Source: Spongiivirga citrea | GTDB lineage: Bacteria; Bacteroidota; Bacteroidia; Flavobacteriales; Flavobacteriaceae | DNA length: 64,000 nucleotides | Reading direction: 5' to 3' | Assembly: GCF_010671565.1 (NCBI RefSeq) | Contig: NZ_JAABOQ010000007.1 | Coordinates: forward strand, 62,001 to 126,000 | Part shown: positions 8,691 through 16,443 of the stretch, piece after piece | Numbering within the stretch: the first letter of the stretch is position 1 | Layout of the letters: each line of letters starts with the position of its first letter | Translations under genes and position numbers: made by a program | Notes under the pieces: generated by a model | Told to the model about the DNA's origin: nothing | Databases searched by the model: none | Seen by the model: the letters and a program-made list of their open reading frames with translations, nothing else

Positions 8691-8799
8691 AAGTCAATCT
8701 AAAAATAGACAAATTAAGCTACAATTCACGAAGTACAGTTCTCAATATAGTTTTGAGTAAGGTTCTTATCCAAGCCAGTGCAATTAAATTGGCCTAAGA

Positions 8800-8834
8800 A
8801 AGACCAAGTGCGCCAGCGGACTGTACTTGGTCTT
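8800..8834. other. Strong hairpin in the leader of the 8889 gene
   Basis: Arms AAGACCAAGT (8800-8809) and ACTTGGTCTT (8825-8834) pair perfectly around a 15-nt G/C-rich loop and are followed by CTTTTA on the plus strand. No plus-strand gene precedes it, so it is not an ordinary gene-end terminator. It could be a transcription attenuator or leader structure for the gene at 8889, or a remnant repeat. Confidence 0.5.
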
Positions 8835-8888
8835 CTTTTATCAAAAAATCATTGTTATTTTTACCTAAACAACTCATTTATTATAGTC

Positions 8889-9464
8889 TTGAAATCTCGA
8901 AGATATTATTACCTCATTTTTTTACTTCTTAACACTTACATTCTCCTATCTCAGGATAAGTTAGAAAAGGAATATCGATTAAACGAACAACAAATACCCA
9001 AAAAAGCATTGGATTATGTGGCTTCATTCAACTTTGTAAATAAGATAAAGTGGTTTGCGGAAGAAAGTTTGACTGCAATGACTATTGAAGCAAAAACCAA
9101 AACAAAAAAAGGGCTATATAGCATTGAGTTTGATAAAAACGGGGCTTTAGAAGATTTAGAAATAGATATCGATTTTAAATCAATTCCTGCTCCAGTCAAA
9201 TTGCAAATTATTGATCATCTAACATCCAATTATAAGCGACATCGAATAAAAAAAACACAACTTCAATATTCAGGAAACCCGGAAGATATTCGAGACTATT
9301 TGGTGCTATCGAAGGAGAAATCAATAATAAAAAAATACGAGATCGTAATAAAGGCTAAAAATGAATCTGGTGTCCATTTATATGAGTTTTTGTTCTCGCA
9401 TACAGGTGATTTAGAGCGTAAATCAAAAATTATTTTTAGAAATTCTGATAATCTAGAGTATTAA
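8889..9464 (+). CDS. Exported protein of unknown function, first of a coupled pair
   Basis: The open frame extends back to an ATG at 8778, but that would place a hairpin and an unlikely N-terminus inside the gene. A TTG at 8889-8891 gives MKSRRYYYLIFLLLNTYILLSQ, a clean signal peptide ending LSQ, so it is preferred. The mature part, about 165 residues, is alternating and charged (IEAKTKTKKGLYSIEFDKNGALEDLEIDI, then a similar ...KNESGVHLYEFLFSHTGDLERKSKIIF). These are two PepSY-like beta repeats, which is only a resemblance. Its stop codon overlaps the start of the next gene (TAATG), so the two are translationally coupled. Confidence 0.6.
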   Translation: MKSRRYYYLIFLLLNTYILLSQDKLEKEYRLNEQQIPKKALDYVASFNFVNKIKWFAEESLTAMTIEAKTKTKKGLYSIEFDKNGALEDLEIDIDFKSIPAPVKLQIIDHLTSNYKRHRIKKTQLQYSGNPEDIRDYLVLSKEKSIIKKYEIVIKAKNESGVHLYEFLFSHTGDLERKSKIIFRNSDNLEY

Positions 9465-10153
9465 TGAGTTCTTTTATTATCAGCAGAAAATACGTTACCG
9501 TCCTATTGCTCCTATTTATTTGTAGCTTTCTTAAAGGACAAAACAATCAATTTGGTTCACTATCGGCAATTAATTTAAGAAAAGGATTAGCAAAGGATTG
9601 GAAACTAAATTTCAATGTAACAGGGCGTCAACAATTCGCTCGTAACAAACTGAATATTGAAGAGGGATATGAATACTTATTAACTGACTTATCAGTAATT
9701 GCGGCCAAAAAAACAGGATTAAATAATTCCCTTGCATCTGGTTACCTAGTACGGTTTGAAAAGGGTAGTACATCGCATCGATTTATTGAGCAATTTACCA
9801 TAGTTAGCCACTACAATAGCTTTCGTTTATCACATCGGTTTCGTGCGGACTTGACTTTGAATAAAAATTATGCTCCTGAGACTCGTATTCGATATCGCAT
9901 TGCCCCGGAAATACCTCTATCGGGTTTGGCCGTTGATGAAAAAGAGTTCTATCTTAAATTAAATAACGAATACCTAGTGAGTTTTCAAAGCGATGAGCAG
10001 GATCTAGAAATAAGATTAGTTCCTGCATTAGGGTATCGCATTACCAAAAATAACCGGCTCGAAATTGGTTTAGATTCTCGAATCGATTCTTTTTTAAATA
10101 ATGAATCTAGAAAACGATTTTGGCTTGTACTAAATTGGTATGGAATACTTTAG
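9464..10153 (+). CDS. Outer-membrane beta-barrel-like protein (DUF2490-like)
   Basis: The 229-residue protein has a signal peptide (YVTVLLLLFICSFLKGQ) and a mature part built from amphipathic strands with many aromatic residues, ending in WLVLNWYGIL; the strand pattern is typical of small barrels. Segments such as RHRFRADLT-like LSHRFRADLTLNKNYAPETRIRYRIAPEIPL resemble DUF2490 proteins. It overlaps the preceding exported protein by 1 bp (TAATG). The pair probably works together, for instance as a periplasmic partner plus an outer-membrane protein, but the role is unknown. Confidence 0.6.
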   Translation: MSSFIISRKYVTVLLLLFICSFLKGQNNQFGSLSAINLRKGLAKDWKLNFNVTGRQQFARNKLNIEEGYEYLLTDLSVIAAKKTGLNNSLASGYLVRFEKGSTSHRFIEQFTIVSHYNSFRLSHRFRADLTLNKNYAPETRIRYRIAPEIPLSGLAVDEKEFYLKLNNEYLVSFQSDEQDLEIRLVPALGYRITKNNRLEIGLDSRIDSFLNNESRKRFWLVLNWYGIL

Positions 10154-10222
10154 TTATTCCAATCAGTTCGGAATTATCTCAGTCCCTTAAAAAAGGTTAC
10201 GCTGTAAGAGGTGTCATACAAT

Positions 10223-10609
10223 TTATTTTTTCGCCTTTGCAGCCGACCAACCTTTATAACCTGGCGAAAAATCAAAAACATGCTTGAAACCTTTTTCAAT
10301 TAAAAGATGTGCCGCTTTATTACTTCGATTGCCTGAATGACAATAAAGATATACTGGCTTGTTTTTATCCAACTCTTCTATTTTTGTAAGAAAACTGGCC
10401 TCTTGTAAAAAATCTATATGTTGGGCATTTCCAATTCTTCCTTTCTTAAATTCCTCAGTCCTCCGTACATCGACAAGTTGAATTCCTTCTTGCTGTATCA
10501 CCTCTTCAAAAACAGATATATCGTTTATAAGAGTAATACCAGATTCTTGCCAACAGCTAAGGAGTGACAGTGACACCACCGTAATGAATAAAATAAATAG
10601 CTTTTTCAT
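10223..10609 (-). CDS. Rhodanese-like lipoprotein
   Basis: This 128-residue protein has a lipoprotein signal (VVSLSLLSC, Cys19) and a single rhodanese domain: LVDVRRTEEFKKGRIGNAQHID, then the active-site loop CHSGNRS with catalytic Cys90, and KGFKHVFDFSPGYKGW at the end. A six-residue loop after Cys fits sulfurtransferases. It should act in the periplasm. It lies just downstream of the Moco operon, whose last gene also carries a rhodanese domain, but 145 bp separate them and no link is shown. Confidence 0.85.
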   Translation of the reverse strand: MKKLFILFITVVSLSLLSCWQESGITLINDISVFEEVIQQEGIQLVDVRRTEEFKKGRIGNAQHIDFLQEASFLTKIEELDKNKPVYLYCHSGNRSNKAAHLLIEKGFKHVFDFSPGYKGWSAAKAKK

Positions 10610-10754
10610 AATTAATCTTGAGTTAAAAGTTGATTTATAACTTCTAGTTTACATGTCAAATCGAGTGTTTTTTTTAATGACTGATAAGGAAATAAAAAAT
10701 GTATCCAGATCACTCCTAATTTAGAAAACTTACATATCAGCAAGGGTCTCGATA

Positions 10755-11849
10755 CTATTTCTCCTTCGTCGAAATCACCCGACCTGACACTTGGCTTTTC
10801 AATATATTATATCCACCTTCGACATTAATCAATTTCGCATCAGGATGTGAGGTTTTTAGTTGCTGAATGGCTTTTTGGCTTCTGATTCCTGATTGACAAA
10901 GGCAATAAACTGGTTTTTTAAAATCAATTAAATCTTGTTTTTCTTCAATCCGGTTTAAAGGAATATGAATAGTGTTTTGATAATGAAAATCATCATATTC
11001 CTCTTCTGTACGCACATCGACACATTGAATATTTTCATTTTTCAGTAACTTTAGAAAAGCACCCGATTCAATACTTTCCAACGCAACATCACATGCCAAT
11101 TCATAGGAATCTTGAAGTTTGCCGATTTCTAGATTATCCTGAACAGTTTCTATATTGAATTTATGGTACTGCTGATCGAGCGCATTAAAAACTAGGAGTT
11201 TTCCCGAAAGCACATTCCCAATTTCAGCAAGTATTTTTGCTGCTTCTAACGCCTGTAAATTGCCTATAATTCCTGGTAGTATGCCTAGCACTCCTTGTTC
11301 ATTACAATTAGGAATTTCATCAGCTTTTGGTATATTAGGGAACAAACACCGATAAGTCGGTCCACTGTTGTAATTGAAGACACTTACATGCCCCTCAAAA
11401 CTATGCAGTGCGCCATAAACAAATGGTTTTTTGAGCATCACACAGGCATCATTTACCAAATAGCGGGTTGGAAAATTATCAGAAGCATCAACTATAAGGT
11501 CATATTTTTTAATGATTTCAAACGCGTTTGTAGCATCTAAAAATGCTTCATAGCCTTCAAAATTCGTATTGCTGTTCTGCGCCTTCAATTTTTCAATGGC
11601 TACCTGAACCTTTGATTTTCCGATGTCAGCTTCGGTATATAGGACTTGTCTATGAAGATTACTCAAGCTCACCACGTCATTATCTATCAATCCGATTGTA
11701 CCGACACCCATCGCATTTAAATATTGCAGGACAGGAACACCTAAACCACCAGCACCAACAATTAAAATTTTTGAAAATTGGAGTTTATCTTGCCCCTCTT
11801 GACCAAAATTTACCAAAGTAGTCTGTCGTATGTATCGATCCTTCTCCAT
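10755..11849 (-). CDS. moeB: MoeB/ThiF-type adenylyltransferase fused to a rhodanese domain
   Basis: The 364-residue protein activates the C-terminus of the sulfur carrier MoaD by adenylation, and its rhodanese domain can supply the sulfur. The ThiF/MoeB half has the nucleotide loop VGAGGLG (31-37), the segment LIDNDVVSLSNLHRQ and PGIIGNLQALEAAKIL. The C-terminal rhodanese domain (about 260-360) has CVDVRTEEEYDDFH and the active loop CQSGIRS with Cys318. The zinc-binding CxxC of classical MoeB reads TYRC here, so one ligand is missing and no second CxxC pair is seen. It is the last gene of the six-gene leftward Moco operon and starts 6 bp after moaC. Confidence 0.9.
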   Translation of the reverse strand: MEKDRYIRQTTLVNFGQEGQDKLQFSKILIVGAGGLGVPVLQYLNAMGVGTIGLIDNDVVSLSNLHRQVLYTEADIGKSKVQVAIEKLKAQNSNTNFEGYEAFLDATNAFEIIKKYDLIVDASDNFPTRYLVNDACVMLKKPFVYGALHSFEGHVSVFNYNSGPTYRCLFPNIPKADEIPNCNEQGVLGILPGIIGNLQALEAAKILAEIGNVLSGKLLVFNALDQQYHKFNIETVQDNLEIGKLQDSYELACDVALESIESGAFLKLLKNENIQCVDVRTEEEYDDFHYQNTIHIPLNRIEEKQDLIDFKKPVYCLCQSGIRSQKAIQQLKTSHPDAKLINVEGGYNILKSQVSGRVISTKEK

Positions 11850-11855
11850 GATGTG

Positions 11856-12329
11856 CTAACGCGAAAAATCAGATTTGCCACCTGTTTTTTTATCTAATTG
11901 AATATCTGATATCTTGATATCATGTGAAAGGGCCTTGCACATATCATAAATTGTCAATGCAGCAACAGAAACTCCAGTTAAGGCTTCCATTTCCACTCCG
12001 GTTCGCTCATTGCATTTTACCTCACAGCTAATTTGCAAGCCATTAGCTATTGGGACTATTTCAATATTGATTTTAGATAATGGCAACTGATGACACAGTG
12101 GAATCAGATCAGCAGTGCGTTTAACGGCTTGAATTCCTGCAATAATAGCTGTTTGAGTAATACTGCCTTTCTTGCTAAGAAACTCCTGTTCCTGCAAAGT
12201 GGAAAATACCTCAGCTGGAAACAATACTCTTCCCGAGGCTAATGCAACTCTGGTCGATATTTCTTTATTCGAAACATCAACCATGCTGGCATTTCCTGAT
12301 TTATCTATATGTGATAATTTCTTGTTCAT
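11856..12329 (-). CDS. moaC: Cyclic pyranopterin monophosphate synthase MoaC
   Basis: MoaC converts the MoaA product into cyclic pyranopterin monophosphate. The start at 12327-12329 (MNKKLSHIDKSGNASMVDVSNK) gives 157 residues, the normal family length; an upstream in-frame extension into moaE is rejected. Motifs seen are MVDVSNK, the segment IPLCHQLPLSKI, the conserved CNERTGVEMEALTGV and CKALSHDIKI, and an ending KKTGGKSDF. It follows moaE after 4 bp. Confidence 0.96.
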   Translation of the reverse strand: MNKKLSHIDKSGNASMVDVSNKEISTRVALASGRVLFPAEVFSTLQEQEFLSKKGSITQTAIIAGIQAVKRTADLIPLCHQLPLSKINIEIVPIANGLQISCEVKCNERTGVEMEALTGVSVAALTIYDMCKALSHDIKISDIQLDKKTGGKSDFSR

Positions 12330-12333
12330 ACTT

Positions 12334-12750
12334 CTAGGGGTGCGATGACACCCACACCGTTTTATTTTCAAAAAACTCCTTCTTCCAGATAGGCACACGC
12401 TCTTTTAAAGTATCAATTAAATACCTGCAGGCTTCAAAACAAGCATCGCGATGTGCAGATGATGCCCCAACCATTACTACAGGATCTTCAATTTGCTTTT
12501 TCCCAACAACATGATGCATGATTACTTTATTTAATTTCCATTTTTTTAATGCATCGTTGGCAATTGTTTCCATTTCTTTGATCGCCATTTTTTCATAAGC
12601 TTCAAAATCTAAGGCTTCTACCTTTTCATTTTGAGTCACATTGCGGACACTACCTATAAACACGCAAACACCACCGCTTTCAGGATGTGAAAGCTTCTCG
12701 TATGCTATAGTCGTATCAATCTTCGATACTATTTGAATATCAATTTTCAT
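12334..12750 (-). CDS. moaE: Molybdopterin synthase large subunit MoaE
   Basis: MoaE with MoaD inserts the dithiolene sulfurs into cyclic pyranopterin monophosphate. Family motifs seen are GGVCVFIGSVRN, LDFEAYEKMA, HHVVGKKQIEDPVVMVGASSAHRDACFEACRYLID and the catalytic VPIWKKE. The start at 12748-12750 (MKIDIQIV) follows a rare clear Shine-Dalgarno, GGAGG, which overlaps the end of moaD. A GTG four codons earlier is the alternative. Length 138 residues is normal. Confidence 0.95.
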   Translation of the reverse strand: MKIDIQIVSKIDTTIAYEKLSHPESGGVCVFIGSVRNVTQNEKVEALDFEAYEKMAIKEMETIANDALKKWKLNKVIMHHVVGKKQIEDPVVMVGASSAHRDACFEACRYLIDTLKERVPIWKKEFFENKTVWVSSHP

Positions 12751-12751
12751 A

Positions 12752-12994
12752 CTAACCTCCACTTACTGGTGGAATTATTGCGATTTCATCACCATCATTC
12801 ACTTTCATGCTATCATTTGCATAATTGCTGTTAACCGCAATAGCTAATGATGACAGTTCACCAAACTTAGGATGTAGTTGAACGATGTAATTTTTAAGCT
12901 CACCTACAGTTTTAGGTGGCTGTAATTCTCCTTCAATAGTTAATACCGATTCTCCTACAATATCTTTCGCTATACCAAATAACAGTATATTCAT
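12752..12994 (-). CDS. moaD: Molybdopterin synthase sulfur carrier subunit MoaD
   Basis: This 80-residue ubiquitin-like sulfur carrier ends in VSGG, the Gly-Gly tail that is adenylated by MoeB and converted to a thiocarboxylate. The beta-grasp pattern is visible: NILLFGIAKDIVG, VGELKNYIVQLHP, LAIAVNSNYA, and VNDGDEIAIIPPVSGG. It lies between moeA (6-bp gap) and moaE. Confidence 0.94.
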   Translation of the reverse strand: MNILLFGIAKDIVGESVLTIEGELQPPKTVGELKNYIVQLHPKFGELSSLAIAVNSNYANDSMKVNDGDEIAIIPPVSGG

Positions 12995-12999
12995 TTTAA

Positions 13000-14214
13000 C
13001 TAAATTTCATTTCGATAATACACAAAAGGATATACCTCTCCTTTCTTAAATACTTCTTTCTCTGGTGGAAGTATTAAAAACCCATCAGTATTCACCAAAT
13101 TAATAAAATCACCTGAGCCATTTCCAAATACAGCTGTGGCTACTATAGTTCCATTATCCAAATTCTTAATCTTGGACTCTATAAAAAAAGTGAGTTCAGG
13201 TTTAAATAGGATATCTTCAGCCAAAGTAACATAGGTAAAATTAGTATCCATTTTTAAAGAACTCCGCAGCCAATGCCTAATATAAATATAAGTACAAACA
13301 AAGGATGAAACCGGATTTCCAGGCAATGCAAACACCGGTTTTCCTTCATTTGATACTCCAAACCAAAAAGGTTTTCCTGGCTTTTGTTTAATTTTATGAA
13401 ACTGTTTTACAACGCCAAGATTTTTAAGAACATCAGGTAAATAATCATATTTTCCTTTTGAAACACCCCCCGTAATTACTAAAAAATCATAGTCTTTTAA
13501 GAGGTTATCAATAATAACCTCCATCTCATTTTTATCATCAGGGATATGCTTAAGATCTGAATTTATACCCCACTCCTGCAACGTATTTTTAATACCGTAC
13601 ACATTAGACCTTCTTATCTGATGTGCTAATGGCGTTTCATGAACATCAACCAATTCATCTCCTGTTGAAATAATGGCAGCTTTTGGCATTTTATATACCT
13701 TCAACTCATGCTTACCTATTGATGCGGCTACATTAATTTCAGCACTTGACAATCGCCCACCAGCCTTTTTAATGATGGTGCCCTGAGCAATATCCATTCC
13801 TTTAAAATGAATATTCTTCCTTCGAGTAACTTCCTCTAGATTGATAGCAGCAGTCCCATTTTCTATGGTCAAATCCTCATATCGGATTACGGTATCTACA
13901 TTTTTAGGGAGAATACCGCCCGTCATGATCTCAATACAATTATTAACATCTTCAAGAGCGACTTGCGGTGCACCTGCTCCTACTGTCTTTTCAATAGGAA
14001 AGGACCGTACTCCTCTTGCAAATGAGCTATGATTAATCGCTATTCCATCCATCGCGACCCTGTTATATGGTGGAAAGTCTCGATCAGCAATTAAATCTTC
14101 TGCCAGAAAATGACCTCCTACATCAACAATTGGAACTGTGATTACCGCGAAACTTTTTTGATGATCAGCAATTACGTCTAATGCCTCTGTATAGCTTATA
14201 AATGATCGTTCCAT
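13000..14214 (-). CDS. moeA: Molybdopterin molybdenumtransferase MoeA
   Basis: The 404-residue protein inserts molybdate into adenylated molybdopterin. The N-terminal region shows DRDFPPYNRVAMDGIAI, the family hallmark PPFxxSxMDG-type segment, and GAGAPQVALEDVNNCIEIMTGGILP. The central MoCF domain has ISTGDELVD, SNVYGIKNTL and ITGGVSKGKYDYLPDVL. Then comes KPGKPFWFG, and FALPGNPVSSFV is the substrate loop. The C-terminal beta domain follows. It sits between moaA (6-bp gap) and moaD in the leftward operon. No separate MogA is seen in the window. Confidence 0.95.
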   Translation of the reverse strand: MERSFISYTEALDVIADHQKSFAVITVPIVDVGGHFLAEDLIADRDFPPYNRVAMDGIAINHSSFARGVRSFPIEKTVGAGAPQVALEDVNNCIEIMTGGILPKNVDTVIRYEDLTIENGTAAINLEEVTRRKNIHFKGMDIAQGTIIKKAGGRLSSAEINVAASIGKHELKVYKMPKAAIISTGDELVDVHETPLAHQIRRSNVYGIKNTLQEWGINSDLKHIPDDKNEMEVIIDNLLKDYDFLVITGGVSKGKYDYLPDVLKNLGVVKQFHKIKQKPGKPFWFGVSNEGKPVFALPGNPVSSFVCTYIYIRHWLRSSLKMDTNFTYVTLAEDILFKPELTFFIESKIKNLDNGTIVATAVFGNGSGDFINLVNTDGFLILPPEKEVFKKGEVYPFVYYRNEI

Positions 14215-14220
14215 ATCGCA

Positions 14221-15207
14221 CTAGCCTCCTATTACACTCATGCTTTCTTTTGACGAAGATTTTTTCGCGTTATCCTCGGCAACAAAACCGTTTTCTGGCT
14301 TCAGTTTTACAATCTCGAAGAACTTTTCCTTTAATTGCTTATCGGTAACTCCCGATCGCATAAAATCGCGAATATTAAAAACCCCGCTGTCATACAAACA
14401 GCTTTTTATTTCTCCTTTTGCAGTAATGCGAAGTCTGTTGCAGGTGTTACAAAAAGTTCGTGAAAATGCCGGAATAATTCCCACATCACCTTTAAAATCT
14501 TTTATTGAATAATTTGTAGCAGTATCCCCATGTTTCCCCGACTTCTTTTCAAAACTGGGATATGTATCTAAAATGGTATTGTAAATATCCGATGCCGTAA
14601 AAATGGTTTCATTCTTTTTATATCCGCCATTAAAAGGCATTTCTTCAATAAATCGAACAGAAACTGGGTTCTTTTCTGCAAGATTAACCAGCGGCAAAAT
14701 ATCATCAGTATTGACACCATGCATGACCACTGCATTTATTTTTAAGTCAAAACCTTCCTTTAACAATGTATCAAAAGTGTTCATTACCTTACTAAAATCA
14801 TCTCTTCGGGTAATTTCTTTAAATCGCTTTTCATCTAATGAATCTAAGCTTAAATTAAGCTTGGTAATTCCCATTTCTTTTAACTTGGGAATATGCTTGA
14901 TCATTAGCGTCCCATTGGTCGTAATCCTGATATCTGAATACTGATTCAGAGCATGTGTTTGCTCTAAAAGAGTCATGAAATCCCTTCGTAAAAAAGGCTC
15001 ACCGCCTGTGAATCGCACCTTATTAAAACCAAGGTTTCCGAGAACATGAAGTAATCTAGTGATCTCCTCATAACTCAACAACTGGGCGCTTGGCTCATAA
15101 GGGATTCCTTCTTTAGGCATGCAATAAAAACAGCGCAGATTACATCGATCAGTAACCCCGATACGCACGTAATTAATCGATCTGTTAAAACTATCTTTTA
15201 GATGCAT
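14221..15207 (-). CDS. moaA: GTP 3',8-cyclase MoaA (radical SAM)
   Basis: MoaA rearranges GTP in the first step of molybdopterin synthesis. The N-terminal radical-SAM cluster motif is CNLRCFYC in VTDRCNLRCFYCMPKEG. The C-terminal second cluster motif is FCNTCNRLRITAKGEIKSCLYD, and the essential Gly-Gly tail is present (SVIGG). The start at 15205-15207 (MHLKDSFNRSINYVRIGVTDRCN) is preferred because the upstream ATG at 15232-15234 lies exactly in the loop of a 34-bp inverted repeat that looks like an operator. It is the first gene of the leftward Moco operon. Confidence 0.95.
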   Translation of the reverse strand: MHLKDSFNRSINYVRIGVTDRCNLRCFYCMPKEGIPYEPSAQLLSYEEITRLLHVLGNLGFNKVRFTGGEPFLRRDFMTLLEQTHALNQYSDIRITTNGTLMIKHIPKLKEMGITKLNLSLDSLDEKRFKEITRRDDFSKVMNTFDTLLKEGFDLKINAVVMHGVNTDDILPLVNLAEKNPVSVRFIEEMPFNGGYKKNETIFTASDIYNTILDTYPSFEKKSGKHGDTATNYSIKDFKGDVGIIPAFSRTFCNTCNRLRITAKGEIKSCLYDSGVFNIRDFMRSGVTDKQLKEKFFEIVKLKPENGFVAEDNAKKSSSKESMSVIGG

Positions 15208-15216
15208 TGATTCGCT

Positions 15217-15250
15217 TTCTTCGCATAAAAGCATACTTTTATACGAAGAA
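15217..15250. promoter_or_regulatory. Inverted-repeat operator in front of moaA
   Basis: TTCTTCGCATAAAAG (15217-15231) and CTTTTATACGAAGAA (15236-15250) match in 14 of 15 pairs around a 4-nt spacer. A further related half-site, CGTTTTATGC, occurs at 15271-15280. The site lies in the 123-bp region between moaA and the divergent xdhC gene. It is probably an operator for a Mo- or redox-responsive regulator; a leader RNA stem-loop is the alternative. Confidence 0.5.
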
Positions 15251-15330
15251 TGAATTTACGATATTTATTACGTTTTATGCTGTCTCAGCTATTAATATTT
15301 TCGTTAAATAAGATTTGTAGTTTTTAAATA

Positions 15331-16443
15331 ATGAAGGAAATCAAATCCATATTATCACTTTATAATTCTCAAAAAGACAATAGTGAAAAATGTGCTATAG
15401 CACAGGTAGTTCGCGTTGAAGAATCGTCATATAGACGAGAGGGCGCCCGCATGCTAGTTTATGAATCTGGTATTTTTGAAGGTGGAATTAGCGGTGGTTG
15501 TTTAGAAGGCGATGCTTTGAAACGTTCACAAATAGCCATTTTAAAGGATACGCCCTCTATTGTAACCTATGACACCTCAAAAGATGATGAAAATGAGATT
15601 GGTGTAGGATTGGGATGTAATGGCATTATCGATGTATTGATCTCCCCTCTCAGTTCTAAAAATTACACTTTAGAGGCGCTTGAAAAATGTATCAATAATC
15701 GGAGATCTCATGTAATCATTACCATTACCGCCCTAACTAATAAAAACTCAAACATCTCCCTAGGTGGCACCTTTCATTATGACACCTCGACTAACACATT
15801 AGAGAATTGTAAGGATAGTGCACTTGAAAAACTTGTGCTTCCCGATATCGAAAAGACAATAGAAACAAAAAAATCACGGATATATCACTATCAATATGAT
15901 GGTCATGAAGTAAGCGCTTTTATTGAATATATTCCTGCGCCTTTTCACCTTGCCATTTTTGGAGATAATTATGATGTATATCCAATGATCGATCTTGCCA
16001 AGGTTTTAGATTGGGATGTGAGTTTGACCGGAAATCTGCAAAAGTTGAAAAAAGATCGATTGCAAACTGTGTCCCGCCTATTCACTAAAGAGGATAATTC
16101 ATGGTCGACTATTGATAATCGTACTGCAATTATTTTAATGGCACATGATTACAAAACCGACCTAAATAACCTCAAGAAGGCACTAAAAACGAATGCATCA
16201 TATATTGCCTGTTTAGGACCTAAAAAGCGATTTATTAAAATGAAAAACGAGCTTAATCAGTCAGGTTTTAGTATTAATAAATCGGATTTAAATCGGGTTT
16301 ATGCTCCTTGCGGATTAGAAATTGGAGCCAATACCCCTGAGGAAATTGCTACAAGTATTTTCTCGGAAATTCTAAGTGCATTTTCTGGTAAAAAAGGAGG
16401 ACAACTACGCGTAAAAGATGGCCCTATTCATGAGAGGAATTAG
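15331..16443 (+). CDS. XdhC/CoxI-family Moco insertion factor
   Basis: XdhC-type proteins bind molybdenum cofactor and help to sulfurate it and insert it into xanthine-dehydrogenase-family enzymes. The 370-residue protein shows the XdhC_CoxI N-terminal domain (AIAQVVRVEESSYRREGARMLVY, then GGISGGCLEGD) and GVGLGCNGIIDVLI. The C-terminal Rossmann-like domain has LAIFGDNYDVYP, AIILMAHDYKTDL, and IACLGPKKRF, followed by APCGLEIGANTPEEIATSI. The N-terminal Gly-Gly-Cys segment fits cofactor binding. It is divergent from moaA and converges on the cysteine desulfurase, overlapping its stop by 4 bp. Confidence 0.92.
   Translation: MKEIKSILSLYNSQKDNSEKCAIAQVVRVEESSYRREGARMLVYESGIFEGGISGGCLEGDALKRSQIAILKDTPSIVTYDTSKDDENEIGVGLGCNGIIDVLISPLSSKNYTLEALEKCINNRRSHVIITITALTNKNSNISLGGTFHYDTSTNTLENCKDSALEKLVLPDIEKTIETKKSRIYHYQYDGHEVSAFIEYIPAPFHLAIFGDNYDVYPMIDLAKVLDWDVSLTGNLQKLKKDRLQTVSRLFTKEDNSWSTIDNRTAIILMAHDYKTDLNNLKKALKTNASYIACLGPKKRFIKMKNELNQSGFSINKSDLNRVYAPCGLEIGANTPEEIATSIFSEILSAFSGKKGGQLRVKDGPIHERN

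Noticed and set aside
8778-8888. N-terminal extension of the exported-protein gene from the ATG at 8778
   Set aside because: It would run through a strong hairpin and put 37 unrelated residues before a clear signal peptide; TTG at 8889 fits better.
12330-12398. Extended MoaC start
   Set aside because: It overlaps moaE and adds 23 residues absent from the family; the ATG at 12329 gives the normal length.
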